Source: Distichodus sexfasciatus
Taxonomy: Eukaryota > Chordata > Actinopteri > Characiformes > Distichodontidae
Length of the DNA stretch: 64,000 bases
Assembly (NCBI GenBank): GCA_032718565.1
Contig: JAVGVS010000524.1
Coordinates: 62,001 to 126,000, forward strand
Direction of reading: 5' to 3'
This document shows positions 57,101-64,000 of the stretch, piece after piece (within the stretch, counting starts at the first letter, position 1; every line of letters begins with the position of its first letter). Made by a program: the position numbers and the translations under genes. Below the pieces are notes generated by a model that saw only the letters and a program-made list of their open reading frames with translations, ran no database searches and was not told the DNA's origin.

Positions 57101-59238
57101 TCCACAAGACTTCCCATTTCTGCCTGGAGTTCATTCCTATAAGAGTACAGTGTTGGTAAAGATGTCCTCAAAACACCCATCAATCAATCCTGTGATGTGA
57201 CGGAAAAACCTACGCCGCTTGTTGGTGCTTTTTATAAACCCAGTCCAGTCTGAAGAAAATGTCCGGCTGGATGAGGACCGTTTGCCAGGTGTCAAAGTAT
57301 TTGTGGATCTTATGTAGCAGCTCTTTTTCTGTGAAGTTAGATAAGTGAAATCAAACAGTGAAATCAAACAGTGATACCTGAGATCAGTTTGGTCATGCTG
57401 AGACGATTGTGGGTCTGAGATATATTATAGCTTTGCTAAATAAATCATAAATCTGTCATCAACTGCCATGAAAAAAATAAGAGTTCAACATGCAGCACTT
57501 TAAAATCTAACATTTCTTATAATAGTTGTGATGTGACTAGTAGACAATTCTTTGAAAATAAGTCTCTGTCATGAAGGTCCATCTGTTCACTTATGACCTC
57601 AGATAATTTTCAGGGAACTCCTGTCATCTTTATTTTTAGACCAATGAACATTAACATTTTCTGTTCAGTTTTTTCTTCACTTTCACTTAAAACACTTTAT
57701 GGTAAGAATCTAGCTTCAGCGGTGCCTAATGATGAGGTCAGTACAAAAAACACAAGCAGATATCTTCAGTGCTCACTGTGGATTTGTATTATATCATATT
57801 ATATAGTTCATATCTGAACTATGCCTTTTTACTGCAGAATTAATCTAAAACAAATGTATAATTTTCATTAGAGTGGAAATAATGTTACAGTTTGTGGTGA
57901 GAGTACAGCTTTCTTTATGCAGTGCTTTATATTTACCTGAAAGTACTATTTATGTTGTCCTGCAAGCTCCCTCTTTTATACAATCTAAGAATACAATACA
58001 ATACAAGAAGGACCTCTGATTTACTCATTAACACAACTTCAGGTTATGGTGAAATGTTAGCTTGTTCCTCTGTTTATGTACAATATCTTATTTAATTATG
58101 ATGCAGCTTTATATATCTGTAGGTGTTTGCCAAATGACCATTCAGAGGGATCCGTAGGAAGAGTTTGTTGGAAATGTCCACAACTATACAACGCAGCAGA
58201 TTTAGAACATCCACATGGCCCGAGGCATCAGTCAGCTCACATATGTGATCCAGATGCTTATTGGTTGCGGTGACACACACCCCGACTGTCTTCTGAAGGC
58301 CGGGACCAGTTAATGCTATAACACATACATATACACACAAACGCAAGTGCGGGACACGTTTTACGGGATGTTATATACTGTGTGTGTGTGTGTGTATATA
58401 TAGTTAGATAATTTATATATGTCAGATAAGCATTTCTCTAAAACCTACATAATTCTCACCTTTGGCAAAATATGTCCGTACTTTTTTCCAAAGAACGACA
58501 TTGCTGTTGAAGATGAGACCCTGCTCATTCATACCAATGCACTGAAGTCCATTCTTACTGCCAAATCTGGCAACATAGTTATTGCTCTTCAGCACATGGT
58601 ACACTGCAGAGGCCCTGAAAGTAGTGCCACAAATCATAATTAATGTTTTCCTTAATTGGACTTGACTGTCTTTAATAAAAGCTATATGTGAGGTAATACA
58701 TTTGGTGTTTTTTATTTTTTGCCTTTTAGCCATCTTACTTGCTCAGAATGAGTGTCTCCTTTCCCTGGATCCAAACTCTAGTCATGCTGCCGTATCTCTC
58801 GTTGTAGTAATTACAAGCTGTCCCAATACCTGCCCACAGAAATCTAGAATAGCTCAGGAAGGGGCCAATACCCAGTAACCAATAGGGACCTGGAAAACAC
58901 AATAAAACTCAAAAAATAACTAAATCACATTGATTCAGAAATGTGTGAAGGTCCTACTCTTAATAGAGAGTGTTTAAAAGACACTGTATGTTTCAATGTA
59001 TGGACTTGTTCTATAAATTAAGCTATTTAATGGCATGGCAGATAAATAAGAGTTTTGTCTATTAGCAATAACATCCTCTAAGACTGTTTAAAAACTCACC
59101 TGGTACAGCAGATCTGTTCATCCTTTTGAAGACTTCAACTACAATGAGCATCAGAAAAACCAATAAGACTGCTGTTATTCCAAGTGCTGTTCCCTTTACT
59201 GCAGCTATGACGTCAGGCAAACACAGTGAATCCATCAT
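54199..59238 (-). CDS. cyp19a1: aromatase (cytochrome P450 19A1), 499 aa, complete; ovarian-like paralogue favoured
   Basis: ER-bound P450 that converts androgens to estrogens. Nine coding exons join in frame: 59100-59238, 58739-58889, 58460-58614, 58139-58315, 57214-57328, 57025-57136, 56767-56929, 56286-56527 and 54199-54444 (1500 nt). The 151, 155, 177 and 115 bp exons match the known CYP19A1 structure. Features: N-terminal membrane anchor (TALGITAVLLVFLMLIVVEV); I-helix AAPDTLS with the proton-relay Asp-Thr; K-helix ESLRFHP (ExxR); heme loop FGCGPRACVG with the axial Cys. The first of two adjacent ATGs is taken as start, because an upstream ATG is followed at once by a stop. RFGSKNGLQCIGM and the ending QTNNLSQQPVEE resemble ovarian (cyp19a1a) more than brain enzymes, from memory. 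The last intron contains a 1.6-kb Tc1. Donors GTTCGT (57025) and GTCATT (58139) are weak. An acceptor at 59298 suggests a non-coding first exon. Confidence 0.96.
54492..56077 (-). pseudogene. full-length but decayed Tc1 transposon in the last cyp19a1 intron
   Basis: The 1586-bp element has long inverted terminal repeats (about 200 bp, both reading CAGGTGAAACTTG inward). TA follows on the right (56078-56079); the left TA has changed to CA. The transposase reads on the minus strand. An N-terminal part lies at 55480-55785 (paired-like helix-turn-helix with QSAVSKHINRKLSG). Further parts in other frames lie at 55234-55449, 54995-55342 (catalytic Asp regions VLFSDESKF and FQQDLAPAHTA) and 54675-54917 (C-terminal end). 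Frameshifts between these segments mean it is inactive. It is oriented the same way as cyp19a1. Confidence 0.92.
56112..56120 (+). promoter_or_regulatory. SF-1/LRH-1-type site in the cyp19a1 intron
   Basis: CCAAGGTCA matches the NR5A consensus (YCAAGGYCA). It lies 35 bp outside the Tc1 end, in the intron between the last two exons. NR5A factors drive ovarian aromatase, but this site is far from the promoter and may be chance. Confidence 0.2.
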
Positions 59239-61714
59239 TATCTTCCTCACATATGCTTAAGCCACTTAGTCTTAAACAGTCATTTAAAGGTGGCACACCT
59301 GGAAAAGCAGAAGATGAAAACAGAGCAGTAGGTGAAAAGTAGAATGAAAGTTAGGCCAGGTGCTCGGCAACTTGTAAACCCTGAAGTGAAAGCGTCTGAA
59401 AGTGTCTTCTGTCTGTTTGTTTCATGTATTCCTGTCTCATGCACTCCTTCTCCTTTCTTCACGTAGGATGATGGGGTCCTTGCACAGAAGAAGAAGGCTT
59501 TTGGCAGCCTGCCGTCCAATTTATAGCCCTTCAAATCAAAGGCTTTGTGCTGGTGCAAAAGTCAAAACAATCTTGAAAAATCTTTCCAAACTGTAATATC
59601 AGACATCCTCTGTTTGTCCTTGAGTGTTTTGTTTTTGTTCAGATAGATTTATGAAAAAGTCTTTAGAATTAGAGCGATAACACTCAAATCGCCACCTGTG
59701 CCAAATATTTTGGGGAATGTTTAGGGAGTATCTTTAACCTGCACTTCCCACAGAATCAGAAATGTCCTCTGAGAATAAGGCAAGAGTGTTAAAGACAAAA
59801 TATTTAGATGACCTTATGGATGTTCCCTTATGGAAGTATCAATTTATCTCAATCTCAATTATCTCAAAATTGGAGACATATTAAAATTGAATACATAAAT
59901 GGAAGATATCTGATTACCTGAAAATAGAGGACTTCTCTGAAGAACACTTTTCTTTGCCTGTTTCTTTCCCTTCCTATATGGAGTCTGTCTGTGGTTTGCA
60001 AGTTCACTCCGTTTTAAAGCTGATCAGTTTTAGATTGTGTCTTTTCAAGTTTGCAAAGAGTCTTGTAAGCCTTTTAAATTTGCTTGTTGCTTGGATACAG
60101 TCCTTACTCTGGTTGTGAAAAGCCATTGAAAGTCTCAAAACATTCTGCTTTGGCCACCCACTGCTAAACAATTTAAGGAGAGGCAATAGCAGAAAACCAC
60201 ATGAAACAAGGAAACATGATTAGTAAGTGACTGTCCCAAGCATGACACGCTCTTTTCCTTTTCTTGTTATTTTTTGTGGCTCTAATTGACTGTTATCTTT
60301 GTTCCGGAGTGTCTCTAATCCATCATCTGAAGGGGCTATTGAGGAGACAGGTCAGGCTGACCCAGTACCAGGAATGAATGAATGTAGCTTTTATCTTGTA
60401 AAAGACTGCAGAGGAAGGAAGCCAATACTGTATGGATGTTTGAGAGACAAAGACGGCAACGACAAATATACTGTTTCTCTTACAAGATATTGTAAACCAT
60501 TTAATTAACAATGTAAATGTGTTACATACATGCTGCTTTGTTAAATAGCTTATTGTAGAGTTTATTTGTGTATGTCACTTAGCTGGAGCATGTCAGCCCT
60601 GCTGTAACAGGGCAAGAGACCTGCAGTTTTTAACTGGCTGAAAAGTTTAAACTTAATCTTTACTAGAATTCTTTTCAGGAAAATTTACTTTTTGATTTTG
60701 GACAGATATTTTATTTTGTATTTATATAAATGTAAAAATATCACTATTAAGATACATTATTGACACTGGATCTGCGGTTGTATTATCTCATCCAATTGTT
60801 TATTGCTATTACTATTATTACAATATGCATTTTAATCATTTTCTGTATTCAGTAGTATAATTTGCAATATACAGAAGGCATTCTTTTTGCTTTAGCCCAC
60901 AGAAAAAAATGAAATGCACATTATGCATGTGTGAATTTGGAATATATATTCACTCTTACTGTACATTGCACGCTTCACAGAAATAAATTGCTCCTAGATT
61001 AATGGTCATTATTACTTACACTTAGAAATTCACATACATTTACATATAGTATATCAGTACAACATTGCATCCATACATAGTTTAAAATAGCTCCTTATTT
61101 GTGTTATTTTGTATGGTAATATAGAAAAGTCACTAAGCATAACTAGACCATACAGTCGGCGCTTGATGTCTGGTTAATGATTAAAGCTCATTATGTCTAA
61201 GAGATGGCATTTATGATGATTGGGCATCAGTTTTATGATTAGAGGTCAAAGATCACTCATCTTCTCCCCACATAGCCCACACACTCCATAGCAACTTAAA
61301 ATACAAACACAAAGATACCCCGGAAGGTTGATAAAGCAACCATCATTACACCTGTCATACAGATAAGTTGTAATCTGAGCATTTATGTAGTCACTGTCTA
61401 TATTTTTATAGTTTGTAAGAATTTGAAACATCCCACGTAAATTTCTTCGCATTTGTTATTAGGCAGATAATGCAAGTTTTCTTAAAATACATAAAAAGTC
61501 TTGACATCATTGAAAGCTATTGCAGTTGTATGTTGCTTACCTATTGCACTATTAGTACTTCATAATGAAGCAAAAGAAAAGGTTGTGCTATAAATATTTA
61601 AAGCTAGCTTACAAATGTACAAATGATTCTTCAAATCAGGATTTGTTGCAAATGTGCTGTGCAGAACTTGTTTGTCTGATACTTATATAAAATGGTTAGA
61701 AACCACTTAGGTGG
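59239..61714. other. cyp19a1 upstream region and spacer to the next gene
   Basis: Expected to hold the aromatase promoter, 5' UTR and any non-coding first exon. An acceptor-like CTTCTGCTTTTCCAG on the minus strand ends at 59299. TATA-like TTTAAAA motifs on the minus strand occur near 60014 and 60074, and CTATAAAT near 59522. An estrogen response element lies at 60349. No coding exon is supported; the short frame at 60299-60508 has no homology. Confidence 0.4.
60349..60363. promoter_or_regulatory. near-perfect estrogen response element upstream of cyp19a1
   Basis: AGGTCAGGCTGACCC has the perfect 13-bp core GGTCAnnnTGACC and differs from the 15-bp consensus only in the last base. It lies 1.1 kb upstream of the aromatase start codon. 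Brain aromatase genes of fish are known to be estrogen-inducible through such a site. Confidence 0.5.
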
Positions 61715-63912
61715 CTACAAGTCTGAGGTCAAACCCTGCTCATCATCTTCATACTTCTCAAACAAGACTTCATTCCTGCCTGTGTTTGAAAAATCCTCCT
61801 CCTCCTCCTCCTCCTCCTCCTCTGCCTCCTCTTCATCCTCGTCCTCTTCATGGCTGACATCACGTTCGCTGCTGTCAGGAATGATGACCACGTCTTCCTT
61901 GATGTTAGGGTCAATGTCCTGCTTAAACCACACTGCTTTGTAACCATCCTCCACACGACGTTCCTTGGTCAGAATGGGCTTCACCTCTTTCTCTCTCTCC
62001 ACGTCATCCAAGGCACTTATGCTGGCAGTGTCTACAGGAGGCACCCTGTCGTTGTTGCCCTGGCTTGGAGCACTTCTTTGGCTCTGTAGCTCCTCAGGTG
62101 CCTTGTGGCTTGACTGCAGCCCCAAAGGTAGAGCTAATTCTGCTGCCTGTTTTGAGGTCAGACTGCCTGAGTCGCCATCATTCTGGAAGCCCTCGTTAGT
62201 GTACTGGACGCCATCTTTAGCCCCAGCCACACCCCCGCTCAGCTACATGCAACAAAGAAATCATCAATGAGGACTGTACAAAACATTTGTTGTGCTTTGT
62301 TTACAAACTGTCTTTAAAGTCTTGCATACAATCCAGACACATTTACAGTGACTGATGAAGAGAAAGAAGCATTTCCTAAAAAGATGTATACTCTATACTA
62401 ATACCATTCATTAAATTACTATCAGCACTACCTGCATTGAGCCCCTGAGCATGTCCCCTATCCCTAAGTTGCTGCAGGGAGATTGTCCATGTACTTAGGA
62501 AATGTAATTAGAAAGTCTCTATGAATAAAAGAGTCTGATAAAATGCCATAAATGTAAAACAAAAAGTGGCGAAGTGTCAGAGGACTAAATAGAGTAAACT
62601 GCTGTGAGTTATGCTGACACTGTTACAACATTATTCAATTTTGTTTGATTAACTGATGACCTACCGTGCTACGGAAGATACTGGCCTCAGACAATTTCCG
62701 CCAGTCTGCGGTGTTGCGTCTGAGGTTGTATACCAACAGGCCAATGACAACAAGGCAGATCAGCAGCAGTACAGCTAGACTGGCCCCCAAAGCAGCCATG
62801 TCCTCTGTTCTGAAGACACCCAGTGCAACTGATTCATTTGCCAAAAGGGAAAGAACATAGATAAGTAGGTAAATTCAACTAGTTCAAAGGATTCAAATGG
62901 GATTCTTGTTTGTGATGATTTGAAATCATAGTGTCAGTGATTATTGTAGCCTACACTAAATCTACCATAAATTTCACTGTTACCAGCATCCATGTGCAGG
63001 AACCGCAGCAGAGTATAGACATGTTATAATAGCTGAGATTATATGGGTGGACTGTTTTATGAAACAGAGCAGATCTATTACAGGAGATGTGTCTGGGGTT
63101 TTTTGGACACACATCCACATGTGCATGTACCTGTATGTGGACTGGAAGTAGTACCAGGAGAGGAGGTACTAAAATCTGAATTGAACGTGGGCTCTGTTGG
63201 CTGTGTGACCATGGCTGTAGAAATGTCTGTGGTTATGGGAGTGGTGGTGATGATTGTGGTGGACACGTCTGTAGTTGTGGAAGGAGCCCCTAAAAGAAGA
63301 GCAGTAGCACATGTCAAGTCCATTGCAATCCAGCCATATCAAGAGTTGGACTACAATTTAATAAAATAATATGTCAGTAATCAAGCATTTATTGTGGAAC
63401 TGTTTCTTGAATTGGCTGGATGGAAATAGACCTGCCTAGAAAGCTCTTAACGTTCTTGGACGTTAACATTGGTTTTCTGAGTTCTAAGCATTAAAGAAGT
63501 CTGTGAAAGGCAAAATTTGGGGCAAGTTTACATTTAATATTATTTCAAGACAAATGTTTGTTAAAACATTTGAGAAAAATGCTGATACTGTTTTTTTTTT
63601 TTTTTTCAGTAATCGCCCTGCCCTTTATATTTCAGCCGGTAACGTTTCCAGTAACATTATTAGGTAATGCATGTTCCAGCGCGGGTATGCTTTAAAAGCT
63701 GGTTAAAGGTCACTGTGGAGTAGTAACTTTATCAGCTTGGATTCTGATGGTTTCTATTATGGCTGTAATGTCAGGCGTTGTTAGAGAGAGTCATAAATGC
63801 CTTATACTGTAACAAGCAGCCACTTCATATTTATTTTTTTCTCACCTGGAGTAACTTCTACTGCGAGCGCAGCTGTAGATGATTCTGAATTTGTTGTATC
63901 AACTACTCTTAT
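61715..63912 (-). CDS. mucin-like, cadherin-type single-pass membrane protein, 5' part outside window
   Basis: Four 3' exons join in frame: 63846-63912, 63131-63289, 62665-62828 and 61715-62242. The first visible exon ends what looks like an extracellular cadherin-type beta-strand repeat (IRVVDTTNSESSTAALAVEV). Next comes a Thr/Ser/Pro-rich stalk of about 50 residues (TTIITTTPITTDISTAMV), typical of O-glycosylated mucin segments. A transmembrane helix follows (ALGASLAVLLLICLVVIGLL) with a stop-transfer YNLRRN. The cytoplasmic tail is about 190 aa and includes GVQYTNEGFQNDGDSG and a run of acidic residues near the end, encoded by (CCT)n on the plus strand (61797-61823). This layout fits cadherin-related family member 5 (mucin-like protocadherin), an intermicrovillar adhesion protein, but no diagnostic motif is in view. 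Other cadherin-related or mucin-like receptors are possible. Confidence 0.6.
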
Positions 63913-64000
63913 CTAGTGAAGTAAAAAAAATATCATAATAATTATAATGATCATAATCATTATTTCCAAACACATTTTGAGACTTTGGTAATAATGTTAT

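Noticed and set aside
59239..59252. Earlier start for aromatase (MRKIMMDS...)
   Set aside because: It would need a GTG start; the only upstream ATG (59252) is followed immediately by TGA. The ATG at 59238 is used instead.
60299..60508. 69-codon plus-strand frame upstream of aromatase
   Set aside because: It overlaps the ERE and presumptive promoter, and has no homology, splice sites or conserved composition.
1..64000. CRISPR arrays, operons, tRNA/rRNA genes, endogenous retroviruses
   Set aside because: No regularly spaced repeats, no cloverleaf outside the degenerate SINEs, and no gag/pol/env-like frames or long terminal repeats were seen.

Overview
This is a vertebrate nuclear window, and the gene content, intron structure and transposons indicate a teleost fish. 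It is AT-rich and intron-dense, and it carries many hAT and Tc1/mariner DNA transposons plus tRNA-derived SINEs of types common in ray-finned fish. I saw no prokaryotic operons, CRISPR arrays or retroviral genes. The exon models below were built by hand from splice signals, reading phase and recognisable protein families. The five complete genes each give an uninterrupted reading frame of the length expected for the family.

Layout. Minus strand, left block: parvg (gamma-parvin, 3' end cut off by the window edge, start codon at 3580); parvb (beta-parvin, 20145 to 9184, 13 coding exons, 354 aa); hdac10 (29099 to 20825, 20 coding exons, 673 aa). Plus strand, middle block: gnb5 (34781-39010, 11 coding exons, 353 aa) and ap4e1 (39986-51789, 21 coding exons, 1158 aa). 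Minus strand, right block: cyp19a1 aromatase (59238 to 54199, 9 coding exons, 499 aa) and the 3' part of a mucin-like, cadherin-type membrane protein (61715 to beyond 63912).

In human, PARVB/PARVG/HDAC10 lie on 22q13 and GNB5/AP4E1/CYP19A1 on 15q21, so the window spans a junction between two ancestral blocks. The genes do not form one pathway: parvins link integrin/ILK to actin, HDAC10 is a cytosolic polyamine deacetylase, Gbeta5 pairs with R7 RGS proteins, AP-4 epsilon sorts cargo at the trans-Golgi, and aromatase makes estrogens.

Intergenic and intronic DNA is mostly transposon debris. At least six hAT insertions can be delimited to the base by 8-bp target-site duplications. A 1.6-kb decayed Tc1 sits in the last intron of cyp19a1, and a three-layer nested insertion starts 9 bp after a splice donor in ap4e1. 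The most interesting non-routine signals are: an AT-AC (U12-type) intron in ap4e1; a perfect 29-bp inverted repeat in an ap4e1 intron; a perfect CLEAR/TFEB palindrome upstream of ap4e1; a near-perfect estrogen response element upstream of cyp19a1; a charge-reversed substrate-specificity motif in HDAC10; and a copied segment downstream of ap4e1 that ends at the 3' splice site of the last cyp19a1 intron and is flanked by a ~238-bp duplication. I see no evidence for a wholly new biological system.
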